A stretch of 64,000 bases of DNA from Candidatus Peribacteria bacterium (GTDB lineage: Bacteria > Patescibacteriota > Gracilibacteria > UBA1369 > 2-02-FULL-48-14), in assembly GCA_943349825.1 (NCBI GenBank), contig CALQZQ010000002.1, forward strand, positions 186,001 through 250,000, given 5' to 3'. Within the stretch, counting starts at the first letter, position 1. Every line of letters begins with the position of its first letter. The translations under genes were made by a program, and so were the position numbers. The notes below the pieces were generated by a model, which worked only from the letters and a program-made list of their open reading frames with translations, was not told the DNA's origin and did no database searches. Shown piece by piece: positions 42,188 through 51,103 of the stretch.

Positions 42188-42493
42188 CTATAGTTTTGCC
42201 AGCACCGCGCCAAACTCTTCATCGCTGGCCTGCTCACCTTTCAAACAGTCCGCTCCGTGCATTTGCCAGTAGGGCAGGCTATTCATGTTTTTGCGCGTGA
42301 TCTTTTCCGCCATCGCTTTATCTACGCCCTCCACGGTCATAAAAAACTGCATCCCACCTTCAAAAATCACCTCACAACTTTTTGGGTGTCCGTCTTCGCC
42401 GAGACAATACTGGCAGACTTGTCCATCCGCCGTTTCCGTGCCGAGTCCATGCTGTTCATCGAGAGGCATGCCGCAAGAAATGCAAGTTTTCAT
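42188..42493 (-). CDS. Putative zinc-ribbon protein
   Basis: The 101-aa protein starts with CISCGMPL (CxxC), followed by CQYC about residues 27-30, and resembles the zinc-ribbon family of small proteins with CxxCGMPM...YCxYC and a helical C-terminal half. It has more Cys (SCEVIF, ADCLKG) further on. The role is unknown; such proteins are common small regulators or adaptors. It overlaps the upstream membrane-protein gene by four bases, so the two are probably coupled. Confidence 0.78.
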   Translation of the reverse strand: MKTCISCGMPLDEQHGLGTETADGQVCQYCLGEDGHPKSCEVIFEGGMQFFMTVEGVDKAMAEKITRKNMNSLPYWQMHGADCLKGEQASDEEFGAVLAKL

Positions 42494-42792
42494 AAGGGAA
42501 GCTTACTCTTCTTTCGCAACGCCATAAAGACCATGAAAACAATCACGGCTTTCACCCAGTAACTCCCATAAGGATCCAAAAACATCTTTGTAAACGGAGT
42601 CATACTGCCCACGGCAACATGCACCATGATGCTGACCGGCAAAGTGAGCCACAGCATCTGCGCGCGACTCAATCGCAGACCCATTTTCTGAAGATAGGGT
42701 GCGATAAAATATACAAATCCATAAGCGAGTGTAAAATCAAAAATCGCAAACGGCCCGATGCGAAACGACCGTAAATAATCAAGAATCTCCAT
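42490..42792 (-). CDS. Small three-helix membrane protein
   Basis: The 100-aa product has three hydrophobic helices (about residues 14-34, 42-62 and 72-90) with short basic loops and a Lys-rich end. I do not recognise a family. I start it at the ATG at 42792; a GTG two codons upstream is possible. It precedes and overlaps the zinc-ribbon gene. The tRNA-Gln gene lies 15 bases upstream on the same strand. Confidence 0.65.
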   Translation of the reverse strand: MEILDYLRSFRIGPFAIFDFTLAYGFVYFIAPYLQKMGLRLSRAQMLWLTLPVSIMVHVAVGSMTPFTKMFLDPYGSYWVKAVIVFMVFMALRKKSKLPL

Positions 42793-42807
42793 AGGCACAA
42801 AGCTAAC

Positions 42808-42882
42808 TGGCTGGGGAGGAAGGGATCGAACCTTCGTATGGAGGCTTCAAAGGCCCCTGCCTTACCACTTGGCTACTCCCCA
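42808..42882 (-). tRNA. tRNA-Gln (anticodon UUG)
   Basis: On the minus strand, TGGGGAG pairs with CTCCCCA as acceptor stem, the D arm contains AGCCAAGTGGTAAGGC, the anticodon loop is CTTTGAA (anticodon TTG, reading CAA/CAG), and the T arm contains GGTTCGATCC. The weak first base pair U-A and discriminator G are typical of tRNA-Gln. CCA is encoded (complement of 42808-42810). Confidence 0.95.
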
Positions 42883-42943
42883 ACGCATGCACAAAAAAGT
42901 GCTCTGCCAATCTAAACAAAGAGGTCTGCAAAGTCAATTCAAG

Positions 42944-44407
42944 CTACTGCCCCAGCGAAGAATCGAAGTTTTTGATTTGGGCTTCCAGAGCATTTTGAAT
43001 CTGTTTCATGTATTCCGCGGGAAGCTGATTCACGTCCAATTGGTCCAGTGGCAAATACTTGAGAGGATCCACGCGCACCCCGTCCTGCCACACTTCAAAG
43101 TGCAAGTGCGGACCGGTGGTACGAGCGCCGGAACCAACCGTGTGAGGATCGCCACCGGTATAACCGATCATCTGGCCACGCGTCACATAATCCCCAATCG
43201 CCACAGCGGGAGAGGAGATGTGCCCATACACCGTCATCACTCCCATGCGGTGCGCGATCATGATGTAGGCATAACGACTAGAATTCGGATCGAAAATGAC
43301 ATTCTGCACCACGCCGTCGGCGGGGGCATGGATTTCGCTGCCCTGTTTTTGCTTTATGTCGAGGGCATAGTGGTCCACCCCAAACTCCGCGACATAACCT
43401 CCATCACGGAAGAACGCGCTGAGTCCCAAACCTGGCGATACCGGCCAGTCGAGTTCTAAGATTTGAGAAGCCTCGTCGCTACTGTAAGTGGCCGCCATGT
43501 CTGCTTGAATCTGCGCGACCGTGGCTTTTTGCTCTTCAGACAGTAAGCCGCCTTGATCGATCATATTTTGTTCGATCATCTCAATATTGTTTTGATAGAT
43601 GCGCATCTGGCTTTCCAGATCACCCTCGGTACCATCTGTGGTGGCGAGCATGGCCTCCAAAATATTTTTTTCACCCACGGTTTCATCCAGCAGCTCTTGC
43701 TGATTTTCACGTTCAGTTTCTAGATTTTCCAACTCGAGAGCTAGTTTGCTATCCAGCGCATCCAGCTCGCCTTGTTTCACGCGAATCTGCGCCCATTTGT
43801 CCGAAAGTTCGGCGGAAAGCTCCGTGACCTTCGCCATCTCACTTTGATTCTGAGCCTCCACCAACTTCATGTAGGTCATTTGCTGCAGCGTTTCCGAAAC
43901 CGAATTTGGACTCGCCAGCACCTTCACGGGGTTCACTCCATTTTCGTCGTAATACACCTCGCGCTTCACATAAAGCAGCGTGGTCAAACTCGCCACGGCC
44001 TTTTTTTGGTCTTCCAGTTGTTCAGACAATCCTTCGGCGTCCTTTTCGAGCTTTTCCAGCTCCATTTTTTTGGATTCCTTCTGCGATTTCACATTCAGTC
44101 CTTGCCGCGCCGTGTCCGCCAGTTGTGAGTCCAGACTAGCCAAAACCGCCTGCATATTGGTAATCGCTTCATTCGCGTCGTCCAAACTTTTCTGGGCCAC
44201 CTCAATATTTTCCGTGAGCAGCGTGTAACGGTATTGAATCTGCGCAAACTTTTCCTTGAGTTGGAGCAAAATACTATTCTGCTCCACGACCTGATTCATC
44301 ACGTCGTTGGAAACGCCCACGCTGTCGGCCAAAGCCGTAGACATAGGGGAGAGCAGCAGAGAAACTGCCGTCAGACTCACCACGAATTTTTTGAGGGTCA
44401 AAATCAT
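42944..44407 (-). CDS. Secreted M23 peptidase with a long coiled coil (EnvC-like)
   Basis: The 487-aa protein has a signal peptide (about residues 1-27, ending in ALADS), a long coiled coil (about 40-310) and a C-terminal LytM/M23 domain with HYALDI (first His/Asp), HAPADG, YGHIS and HLHFEV (zinc His). It should hydrolyse peptidoglycan cross-links or activate amidases, like EnvC/NlpD proteins. The gene has its own promoter giving a leaderless mRNA (-10 six bases before the ATG). Confidence 0.92.
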   Translation of the reverse strand: MILTLKKFVVSLTAVSLLLSPMSTALADSVGVSNDVMNQVVEQNSILLQLKEKFAQIQYRYTLLTENIEVAQKSLDDANEAITNMQAVLASLDSQLADTARQGLNVKSQKESKKMELEKLEKDAEGLSEQLEDQKKAVASLTTLLYVKREVYYDENGVNPVKVLASPNSVSETLQQMTYMKLVEAQNQSEMAKVTELSAELSDKWAQIRVKQGELDALDSKLALELENLETERENQQELLDETVGEKNILEAMLATTDGTEGDLESQMRIYQNNIEMIEQNMIDQGGLLSEEQKATVAQIQADMAATYSSDEASQILELDWPVSPGLGLSAFFRDGGYVAEFGVDHYALDIKQKQGSEIHAPADGVVQNVIFDPNSSRYAYIMIAHRMGVMTVYGHISSPAVAIGDYVTRGQMIGYTGGDPHTVGSGARTTGPHLHFEVWQDGVRVDPLKYLPLDQLDVNQLPAEYMKQIQNALEAQIKNFDSSLGQ

Positions 44408-44413
44408 CTCTTA

Positions 44414-44442
44414 ATTATAGCATAGAACAGGTTAAAGTTCAA
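44414..44442 (-). promoter_or_regulatory. Promoter of the M23 peptidase gene, leaderless
   Basis: On the minus strand TTGAAC (44437-44442) is followed after 17 bases by a perfect TATAAT (44414-44419), which ends six bases before the ATG at 44407. It overlaps the 3' end of the upstream 44439 gene. Confidence 0.75.
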
Positions 44443-45104
44443 TCTCGGACTGCTGCCCAATGGTGCTTCGTGGTGGCGTTTGGAGGATAGGCCGCGTCAC
44501 CGCCTTCACCTAGAGCCCATGCACGACCATGCCCTACAGGTAAACTTTGGGGACACCAGATGCTGGCACGGCCTTGAGATCCCAAACTGGCATGACTGAG
44601 CACGCTCAAAATACGCCCGTAGGCAGCCAAAACCTCTTCATCATTGGCCACATCTTGTAAAACAGGATGGGTCAGCCACGCCTCAACAGGATAGGAGCCG
44701 CCCGGAACACTGTTATATTTTCCTTCAGACATGAATCGGTCCCCAAGTGTACGGCGCAAACGGATGGAATAGGGTACGCCTCCGTCCACAATCTCACCGG
44801 GAGCAGAGGAAGTTCCATTTAGTTCTCGAGTCAAGTAGCCCCCCTTAGTCCGAATCGTATGAGTGGCAGTAGTCAGTCGGTGGGTCCAGAGCGGGTCGTT
44901 CTTCAAAGTGCGTGCCAAAACGACGCCTTCCTCAAAGTTGGGACGCTGAGCTTCCAACGAGATGGCATGTTGACGAAAACGGAGCATCGCAACCTCTACA
45001 CGAGCAGCCAAAAGATCTCTAAAGCTCAAAATTTCGCGCTCAGCTACAGCCTTGTAGAGCTCAGTCGGACTGTTTCCATGGACAATGCTAATTTTCTCAG
45101 GCAC
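44439..45104 (-). CDS. Hypothetical protein
   Basis: The 221-aa product starts at a GTG (45104) and has no signal peptide, membrane helix or family I recognise. The N-terminal half is helical and basic (LAARVEVAMLRFRQHAISLE); the C-terminal half is Gly/Pro-rich with WLTHPVLQD and many small loops. It lies between mutY and the M23 peptidase on the same strand with no overlaps, 46 bases after mutY. Its translation start and reality rest mainly on length and composition. Confidence 0.55.
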   Translation of the reverse strand: MPEKISIVHGNSPTELYKAVAEREILSFRDLLAARVEVAMLRFRQHAISLEAQRPNFEEGVVLARTLKNDPLWTHRLTTATHTIRTKGGYLTRELNGTSSAPGEIVDGGVPYSIRLRRTLGDRFMSEGKYNSVPGGSYPVEAWLTHPVLQDVANDEEVLAAYGRILSVLSHASLGSQGRASIWCPQSLPVGHGRAWALGEGGDAAYPPNATTKHHWAAVRD

Positions 45105-45150
45105 GGAAGCACGGTTAAAGGAGCTATATTACGACATTTATCCAGAGGAG

Positions 45151-46191
45151 TCAATCTATCAACCTCTTAATAATCCTCCCATTCGCTGCCGGAAACGCAT
45201 AATCCTTCAACTCCTCAGGCTTCACCCATTTTCCCTCGGTCGCAGCCCCCAATCTAATCCGCCCCGTCCAGTAGTTCGCCAAAAAACACTGTAAATCCAC
45301 CTGATAACTGGTGTAGGCGTGCTTGAGTCGCATAAAAGGCTTCACTCCCGCCACCTTCACGCCCAACTCTTCCTCCAGCTCTCGTTCCAAAGCCACTTCC
45401 GCGGTTTCGCCCTTTTCTACCTGCCCGCCCGGAAATTCCCAAAGCCCGGCCATCAAGCCTTGGTCGCGTCGCTTTTGAATGAAGATTTTACCCTCGCGCT
45501 GAATGATCCCAATCGCCACCGAAATGGCTTTTTTACTCCTGGAAACGCCCTTGTTGGGCAGCTCATTTTGAACGCCCGCCGCAAAGGCCTTGCACTCGCC
45601 CCTCAAAGGACAACCCCCACAGTCCGGCGACTTGGGTGTGCACTGCAGCGCCCCAAATTCCATCAAGGCTTGGTTAAAATTCCGCGCCTCGCCCTTCGGG
45701 AGCAGCTTCCCTGCCGCATTCCAAAAAAACTCACCCGCATCCTTCACATTTTCCCTGTAGTCCAACAAGCGCGCCAGTACTCGAATCACGTTCCCATCCA
45801 CCACAGGAAAATCCCTATTATAGGCAATACTCATAATAGCCCCGGCTGTGTAGCGCCCGATGCCGGGTAAACTCAGCAGTTGCTCAAAATCGTCGTAAAG
45901 CCCCCCGCCATTCTGGTCCACCAGGATTTTCGCGGCCTTTTGCAGATTCAGAGCCCGGCTGTAATAGCCCAGCCCTTCCCACAATTTCAGTAAGCGATCT
46001 TGCGGAACCTCCGCCAAAGCCTCAATCGTCGGCAGTGCTTTCATCCATCGATCAAAATACGGCAGCACGGTCGTCACCTGGGTTTGCTGCAACATGATTT
46101 CTGAAATCCAAACCTGATAAGGCTCATAATTTCGACGCCAGGGCAGGGGGCGCTGATTTTCTACGAACCAGTTTAGAAGCTTTTTTTGCAT
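45151..46191 (-). CDS. mutY: Adenine DNA glycosylase MutY
   Basis: The 346-aa MutY removes A mispaired with 8-oxoguanine. The start has the catalytic region LPWRRNYEPYQVWISEIMLQQTQV with the conserved Glu; the helix-hairpin-helix is LLSLPGIGRYTAGAI (about residues 105-119), the catalytic Asp lies in VVDGNVIRVLARL, and a Cys cluster (C-x6-C-x2-C-x5-C around QCTPKSPDCGGCPLRGEC) binds a 4Fe-4S cluster. The last 130 residues form a NUDIX-like domain with GGQVEKGETAEVALERELEEELG, which recognises 8-oxoG. It is divergent from rpmA. Confidence 0.95.
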   Translation of the reverse strand: MQKKLLNWFVENQRPLPWRRNYEPYQVWISEIMLQQTQVTTVLPYFDRWMKALPTIEALAEVPQDRLLKLWEGLGYYSRALNLQKAAKILVDQNGGGLYDDFEQLLSLPGIGRYTAGAIMSIAYNRDFPVVDGNVIRVLARLLDYRENVKDAGEFFWNAAGKLLPKGEARNFNQALMEFGALQCTPKSPDCGGCPLRGECKAFAAGVQNELPNKGVSRSKKAISVAIGIIQREGKIFIQKRRDQGLMAGLWEFPGGQVEKGETAEVALERELEEELGVKVAGVKPFMRLKHAYTSYQVDLQCFLANYWTGRIRLGAATEGKWVKPEELKDYAFPAANGRIIKRLID

Positions 46192-46287
46192 CCTCCAAAG
46201 TCTAGCAGCTTAAAATCGACTTGCAAAATTGCTCAAACCCCCTTAAAATCCCTCTGCTTTCGAGCAAATTCTATATTTTAGAGTTCT

Positions 46288-46560
46288 ATGTCACATAAAA
46301 AGGCCGGAGGGTCTAGTAGAAACGGACGAGATTCGCAGGCGCATCGCCTTGGAATCAAGTACTTCGGAGGAGAAACCGTTAGAACCGGTTGCGTACTCGT
46401 GCGCCAAAAGGGAACCAAATGGCATCCTGGTGACAACGTAGGGGTTGGTCGTGATTTCACGCTTTTCGCACTCAAGGACGGAGCAGTGAAGTTCACCGAA
46501 AAACGCCGTGCGAAGTTCGATGGCAGCCGCAAGTTCGACACGCTCGTGCACATTATTTAG
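46288..46560 (+). CDS. rpmA: 50S ribosomal protein L27
   Basis: The 90-aa bL27 starts [20 protein letters not shown], the usual flexible tail near the peptidyl-transferase centre, without the extra cleavable N-terminal extension found in Firmicutes. [22 protein letters not shown] follows. A -10 box TATATT at 46272-46277 leaves only ten bases before the ATG. A strong terminator follows, so it is monocistronic, unlike the usual rplU-rpmA pair; L21 is not in this window. Confidence 0.96.
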   Translation: MSHKKAGGSSRNGRDSQAHRLGIKYFGGETVRTGCVLVRQKGTKWHPGDNVGVGRDFTLFALKDGAVKFTEKRRAKFDGSRKFDTLVHII

Positions 46561-46577
46561 TTGGCTTCGAGACAATT

Positions 46578-46620
46578 TGCCTTTGCAGAATAAATCTATT
46601 ATTCTGAAGAGGCATTTTTT
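46578..46620 (+). terminator. Intrinsic terminator of rpmA
   Basis: A long two-part stem: TGCCT (46578-46582) with AGGCA (46610-46614), and inside it CAGAATAA with TTATTCTG, loop ATCTA, followed by six T residues (46615-46620). It is the most stable terminator seen in the window and separates rpmA from the gene at 46632. Confidence 0.88.
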
Positions 46621-46631
46621 AATCCCACGCC

Positions 46632-46895
46632 ATGAAAAATCAACTCAATGCTTTAGCTGCAGCTCTGGCCCTTGGAATCCTGTCCGGACTCTGCCTTTTT
46701 GCATGTACCCTTCTCGCCTCTAACACGGGAGTGGGTACCAAGTGGGCCGACCTCATGGCCGACGTCTACCCTTGGTACTCCGTCACCACAAAGGGTGCCT
46801 TCATCGGTCTCGTTTGGGGTTTTGTAGACGGTTTCATCGGAGGCTATCTCCTCGTCGCTCTTTACAACTTCTTTGTTAAAAAACTCGGCAAATAA
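46632..46895 (+). CDS. Small two-helix membrane protein (holin-like)
   Basis: The 87-aa product has two membrane helices (about residues 5-28 and 52-80) separated by a loop with KWADLMADVYPWYS. Proteins of this form are often labelled bacteriophage holin in databases, but no phage gene is nearby and the resemblance is only general. The conserved end GFVDGFIGGYLLVALYNFF suggests a real family of small inner-membrane proteins. It is followed after three bases by an unknown helical protein. Confidence 0.72.
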   Translation: MKNQLNALAAALALGILSGLCLFACTLLASNTGVGTKWADLMADVYPWYSVTTKGAFIGLVWGFVDGFIGGYLLVALYNFFVKKLGK

Positions 46896-46898
46896 ATC

Positions 46899-47573
46899 AT
46901 GACACTTGAATCCTTTTTCGGCTTAGACACCGATAGTTCCGGCAGCGCTGAGTCGCGGGAAAAGTTTCAGGAAATGATGCGCGAGAGCGCCAAAGCCGCA
47001 AAGGCAATTTCCGGACACCAAGCCGCGCAGAAGGCTCAGGAAGACAAACTGGCCAAGATTTTGATGCGCTATATGAAGGACGCCGGCAAATCGGATATTG
47101 TTTTCCTCGTCATCAAATTGCTTCAAGAGAATGTGCCCGGAGCTTTTATCCTCGCCGTACTATCCATCGCCGATCCGGACATGGAAAAAGAACTGCGCAC
47201 GAGCTTCGATGCCGGCAAAGCCGAAGATTCGAGTCTGTCCACTTTTGCCGGAGAAGCTTTCATCCCGGAGGAAATCAAACTCGAACTCAACGCTTGGGGC
47301 GACGCCATTTTGAAGGCGGGCCTCATGATGCCGGGAAAAACTTTACAAAACGTACTCACCCCCGAACTCAAACTCAAGTCCCTGGTGCTCGATCTGCTGC
47401 AATTCGCACTGGAGGAATTCTTGGAACGCCACGGCATTGAGTTTTCGGAAGAACGCATGCGCCAAGTTTGCCTCCTCAGCATTCAAATGGTGCTCGTGAA
47501 ACTGCGTGAAGTCGCCAAAGAAAAGTCGGACATCGAAATCATCGAAACTCCGATAGAAACGCCCACTGTTTAA
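46899..47573 (+). CDS. Hypothetical helical protein upstream of gnd
   Basis: I do not recognise this 224-aa protein. It is almost entirely predicted helix, with an Ala/Lys/Glu-rich N-terminal third, a central hydrophobic region (DIVFLVIKLLQENVPGAFILAVLSIA) that could pack against a membrane or form a core, and an acidic C-terminus (IEIIETPIETPTV). It starts three bases after the small membrane protein and ends nine bases before gnd, so it belongs to the same run and may interact with the holin-like protein. Confidence 0.65.
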   Translation: MTLESFFGLDTDSSGSAESREKFQEMMRESAKAAKAISGHQAAQKAQEDKLAKILMRYMKDAGKSDIVFLVIKLLQENVPGAFILAVLSIADPDMEKELRTSFDAGKAEDSSLSTFAGEAFIPEEIKLELNAWGDAILKAGLMMPGKTLQNVLTPELKLKSLVLDLLQFALEEFLERHGIEFSEERMRQVCLLSIQMVLVKLREVAKEKSDIEIIETPIETPTV

Positions 47574-47582
47574 CCCTCCACC

Positions 47583-48965
47583 ATGTCGTCAACCATTGGA
47601 CTCATTGGTCTCGGGACCATGGGCAAGGCTCTTGCACGCAACATCGCATCCAAAGGTTTTAAGGTGAGCGTGTGGAATCGCACGCCGGAAACAACCACCG
47701 AATACATTTTAAAATATGGGAACGAATTTTTGACAGCAGCCGAAAATTTTGAAGCCTTCGTAGAAGGACTGCAGTTGCCAAGAAAAATCGTTTTGATGCT
47801 GCCCGATGGAGCCCCAACCGAAGAAATTTTACGCAAACTCCTTCCCGCGCTCGACGACGGCGATTGTGTGATGGACGGTGCCAATGCCTTATTCCGTCTT
47901 ACTGAACTACACCAAAAACAACTGCTCGAAAAAGGGGTACATTTTCTGGGCACCGGAGTTTCCGGTGGGGAAGAAGGCGCACTGCACGGACCGAGCCTCA
48001 TGCCCGGCGGCAGCCACGAAGCCTGGCAATCCTTCGAACCCATTTTGATGGCCATCGCCGCGGAAGATTTCAATGGCAAAGCCTGCGCAGCTTACATGGG
48101 CGGCGGTGGGGCGGGCCATTATGTAAAGATGGTTCACAATGGCATTGAGTACGCCGAAATGCAGGCACTCGCCGAAGCCTACGACCTGCTGCGCAGCATC
48201 TACCAACTCAAAAACGAGGAAATTGCGCAGATTTTTACACAGTGGAAAGAGGGCCCTCTGGAATCCTTCCTCATCGACATGGCCGTGGAGGTTTTGAAAA
48301 AACAAGAAGAGGGGAAATCCCTACTTGAACTGATCGTGGATAAAGCCGGACAGAAGGGGACAGGGACCTGGACCAGCCAAGAAGCCCTCGCGCTCGGCGT
48401 CCCCACGCCCAGCCTCACCGGCGCCGTTTTTGCGCGCAGCCTCTCCGCGGAAAAAGACACGCGCACCCGCCTCGCGCCTCTTTTAAAGACCCCCAAAACC
48501 GTCGCGTCCCTCACGCTCACAGATTTTACCGCGCATTTGGAAAAAGCCCTCACTCTCGCTCGACTCTCGCACTTCACCCAAGGCTTCGCCTTGCTGCAAG
48601 CCGCAGAAACCGAACACCATTATGGTTTTCCTTTTGTTGAAATCGCTCGCGTCTGGCAAGGAGGCTGCATCATCCGTTGTGCCCTGCTCAAAGACATTCA
48701 CGCGCATTATACACCGCTGCTCTACGACGCCGCTTTTGCTCAAGAACTCATCCTCGAAAATCTTCAAAACTTGCGCACCATCGTGGCAACGGCAAGCTCT
48801 CAAGCCATTCCGCTCTTCGCGCTATCCGGCTCACTCACACACCTCGATGCCTACCGCCGCGCTGAACTTCCCGCCAACTTCATCCAAGGCTTGCGTGACC
48901 GTTTTGGCGCCCACGGTTTTGAACGTAAGGACAAAGAGGGAACTTTTCACTCCGACTGGAAATGA
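47583..48965 (+). CDS. gnd: 6-phosphogluconate dehydrogenase (decarboxylating)
   Basis: The 460-aa enzyme oxidises 6-phosphogluconate to ribulose 5-phosphate, CO2 and NADPH. It has the Rossmann IGLIGLGTMGKALARNIA, VWNRTPET (NADP specificity Arg), GVSGGEEGALHGPSLMPGG and YVKMVHNGIEYAEMQ with the catalytic Lys and Asn. GANALFRLT replaces the usual GGNSxYxDT, a small deviation. Its stop overlaps the zwf start by four bases. The order gnd-zwf-pgl places the whole oxidative pentose phosphate branch in one operon. Confidence 0.94.
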   Translation: MSSTIGLIGLGTMGKALARNIASKGFKVSVWNRTPETTTEYILKYGNEFLTAAENFEAFVEGLQLPRKIVLMLPDGAPTEEILRKLLPALDDGDCVMDGANALFRLTELHQKQLLEKGVHFLGTGVSGGEEGALHGPSLMPGGSHEAWQSFEPILMAIAAEDFNGKACAAYMGGGGAGHYVKMVHNGIEYAEMQALAEAYDLLRSIYQLKNEEIAQIFTQWKEGPLESFLIDMAVEVLKKQEEGKSLLELIVDKAGQKGTGTWTSQEALALGVPTPSLTGAVFARSLSAEKDTRTRLAPLLKTPKTVASLTLTDFTAHLEKALTLARLSHFTQGFALLQAAETEHHYGFPFVEIARVWQGGCIIRCALLKDIHAHYTPLLYDAAFAQELILENLQNLRTIVATASSQAIPLFALSGSLTHLDAYRRAELPANFIQGLRDRFGAHGFERKDKEGTFHSDWK

Positions 48966-50395
48966 AAATCCCGTTCCAAATCGCCGAAAGCAATTTCACG
49001 CTCGTGCTTTTTGGGGCTTCCGGATCGCTGGCCAAACTCAAACTGTTCCCGGCGCTCTACGAACTCGAAAAAGAAAAACGCATGCCCAAGGATTATGCCA
49101 TCGTGGGCTATGCACGCACACCCATGACGGACGAAGCTTTCCGCCGATTTTTTGAAAAAGCGGTTCGCCAGCAAGAAAAAAATCCCGACGAAGCTGCGCT
49201 CAAAAGAATCCTTGCACACATTCATTATTACACTGGGAGTTATACAGAACAGGCCAGTTATAAAACTTTCCTCAAGCAGCTCAAAACCATCGAAAAAAAT
49301 CCTTCGCGAGTGAGACTCGCTTATTTTTCCGTTCCACCCGACGCCTTCCCAGACATCTTCAAAAATCTTGCGACCGTGAATTGGAACACCAAAAAGGCGC
49401 CGCTCCGTCTCATCATCGAAAAGCCTTTTGGCTACAACCTCGCCTCTGCCAAAAAGCTCAAAAAAGCCCTGCAGAAAAACTTCAAACCCGAACAGATTTA
49501 TCTTTTAGATCACTACCTGGGCAAAGAAGCCGTGAGCAACTTGCTGTCGCTGCGCTACGCCAATTCCATTTTAACCACGCTGATGACGCGCGAGTTTGTG
49601 AGCAACATTCAAATCACGGCCATGGAAGACAAGGACATTGAAGGTCGCGCCAATTATTTCGATCACGTGGGCATCCTGCGCGACATGGTGCAGTCCCACC
49701 TCCTGCAAGTACTGGCTTACCTCACCATGTATTCTCCTCGCACTAAAACAAAATCGGCCATTCAGCACGAAAAAGCACGTGTGCTCAAATCCATCCGAGT
49801 CGGCAAAGTCGTGCGCGGCCAGTACATGGGCTACAACAAAGAGCCGGGGATTCCCAAAGATTCTCAAACAGAAACCTACACCGCTCTCAAATTGCTGCTG
49901 AAACATCCGCTTTGGAAAGGGGTGCCCGTCTACATTCGCAGCGGCAAAAGCCTCCAGAAAAAATGGACCTCTGTAGTGATTGAATTCGCCCCACGTCGCC
50001 CTCAACGTGAAACGCCCGGCCTGCCTCCCAACCGCCTGGTGATTCAACTCCAGCCTCACGAAAAAATCGAGTTTCATTTGCTCACCAAATTGGGAGGAAA
50101 AACCTTCGACTTCCACGATCTCACCACGGGCCGCCCCATTTATTGCAGCGGCGACTGCCTGGTGGAACACGGCCGACTGCTCCTCGATGCCATTGCCGGG
50201 AAGCAAGGTCTCTTCCTCGGCTTTGAAGAAATTTTTGCGGCCTGGCGCGTCATCGATCCATTGCAAAAATCCTGCGATCACGCACGAAGCAAACACTGCG
50301 AGCTCCATCTTTATAAAAAAGGCTCACTCGGCCCCAAAGCCGCCGATGAACTCATCCAGGCCGACGGCTTCGAATGGTTTAACTCCACCTCATGA
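48962..50395 (+). CDS. zwf: Glucose-6-phosphate 1-dehydrogenase
   Basis: The 477-aa enzyme oxidises glucose 6-phosphate to 6-phosphogluconolactone with NADP. The coenzyme site is LFGASGSLAKLKLFPALY, and the substrate site is LLDHYLGKEAVSNLL (about residues 179-193) with the conserved His-Lys. RGQYMGYNKEPGIPKDSQTETYTAL and RSGKSLQKKWT are also typical. Length is normal. It is coupled to gnd and pgl by ATGA overlaps. Confidence 0.95.
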   Translation: MKIPFQIAESNFTLVLFGASGSLAKLKLFPALYELEKEKRMPKDYAIVGYARTPMTDEAFRRFFEKAVRQQEKNPDEAALKRILAHIHYYTGSYTEQASYKTFLKQLKTIEKNPSRVRLAYFSVPPDAFPDIFKNLATVNWNTKKAPLRLIIEKPFGYNLASAKKLKKALQKNFKPEQIYLLDHYLGKEAVSNLLSLRYANSILTTLMTREFVSNIQITAMEDKDIEGRANYFDHVGILRDMVQSHLLQVLAYLTMYSPRTKTKSAIQHEKARVLKSIRVGKVVRGQYMGYNKEPGIPKDSQTETYTALKLLLKHPLWKGVPVYIRSGKSLQKKWTSVVIEFAPRRPQRETPGLPPNRLVIQLQPHEKIEFHLLTKLGGKTFDFHDLTTGRPIYCSGDCLVEHGRLLLDAIAGKQGLFLGFEEIFAAWRVIDPLQKSCDHARSKHCELHLYKKGSLGPKAADELIQADGFEWFNSTS

Positions 50396-51072
50396 ACACT
50401 CCACTCTTCCATCATTCCCTCACAGACAGTAAATTCTGGGACCTGGCTTTAAAAGAAGTTCTCACCGCCATCAATACCGCGCTCAAAAAACACCCCACGG
50501 CTCGCATTGGCCTTTCCGGGGGGCGTACACCAAAACACCTCTACGAACTCCTGGCGCAAGAAAAACTCCCCTGGGATAAAATCACCTTCATTTTGCTCGA
50601 TGAACGTTATGTGCCGGTCACCGATCCCGAGAGCAACTTGGGTATGGTTCAGGCCACTCTTCCAGAAGTGAAAATTCTCGCCTTCGACACGACCAAACCG
50701 GCTCACGACGCCGCCGAAGCCATGGCCAGCGAACTGATCCACTTCACTGACCAACGCCAACCGCTCTTCGATCTTTTGATTTTGGGAGCAGGGAAGGAGG
50801 GCCACATCGCGTCGCTCTTTGAAGAAGACACCGCCCTGGCCTGCAACGAATACGCCTTTGTGGCTCACGCCAAAGGCTATCCTACAGAAAGCCGCCTCAC
50901 CACTTGCCTCATGGCCCTGCAAAGTAGCACTCAAGCCATTCTTCTCCTCCAAGGTGAAGAAAAACGCCCCGTGCTGGAAGCGCTCAAAACTGGCGCCGGG
51001 CTGAAACTCACCGCCCTGCACCACCTCATGGAAAAGATGCCGCTCACTGTTTTGACCGACCTCAGCGCTTAA
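50392..51072 (+). CDS. pgl: 6-phosphogluconolactonase
   Basis: This 226-aa NagB-like enzyme hydrolyses 6-phosphogluconolactone. The N-terminal phosphate site is GLSGGRTPKHLYELL (about residues 38-52). ITFILLDERYVPVTDPESN follows, and LLILGAGKEGHIASLF (about 127-142) carries the catalytic His. The end has LTALHHLMEKMPLTVLTD. It completes the oxidative branch with zwf and gnd, in the unusual order gnd, zwf, pgl. Its last bases hold the promoter of the next gene. Confidence 0.92.
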   Translation: MNTPLFHHSLTDSKFWDLALKEVLTAINTALKKHPTARIGLSGGRTPKHLYELLAQEKLPWDKITFILLDERYVPVTDPESNLGMVQATLPEVKILAFDTTKPAHDAAEAMASELIHFTDQRQPLFDLLILGAGKEGHIASLFEEDTALACNEYAFVAHAKGYPTESRLTTCLMALQSSTQAILLLQGEEKRPVLEALKTGAGLKLTALHHLMEKMPLTVLTDLSA

Positions 51073-51080
51073 GCTACAAT
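51052..51080 (+). promoter_or_regulatory. Promoter of the 51104 lipoprotein gene, inside the pgl end
   Basis: TTGACC (51052-51057) and TACAAT (51075-51080) are 17 bases apart and overlap the end of pgl. The ATG lies 23 bases past the -10 box. Confidence 0.65.
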
Positions 51081-51103
51081 AGCGGCACTTCAACCCACCA
51101 ACC

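Noticed and set aside
46632-46895. Prophage remnant based on the holin-like gene
   Set aside because: No other phage gene, integrase or attachment repeat is present, and the neighbours are metabolic genes.
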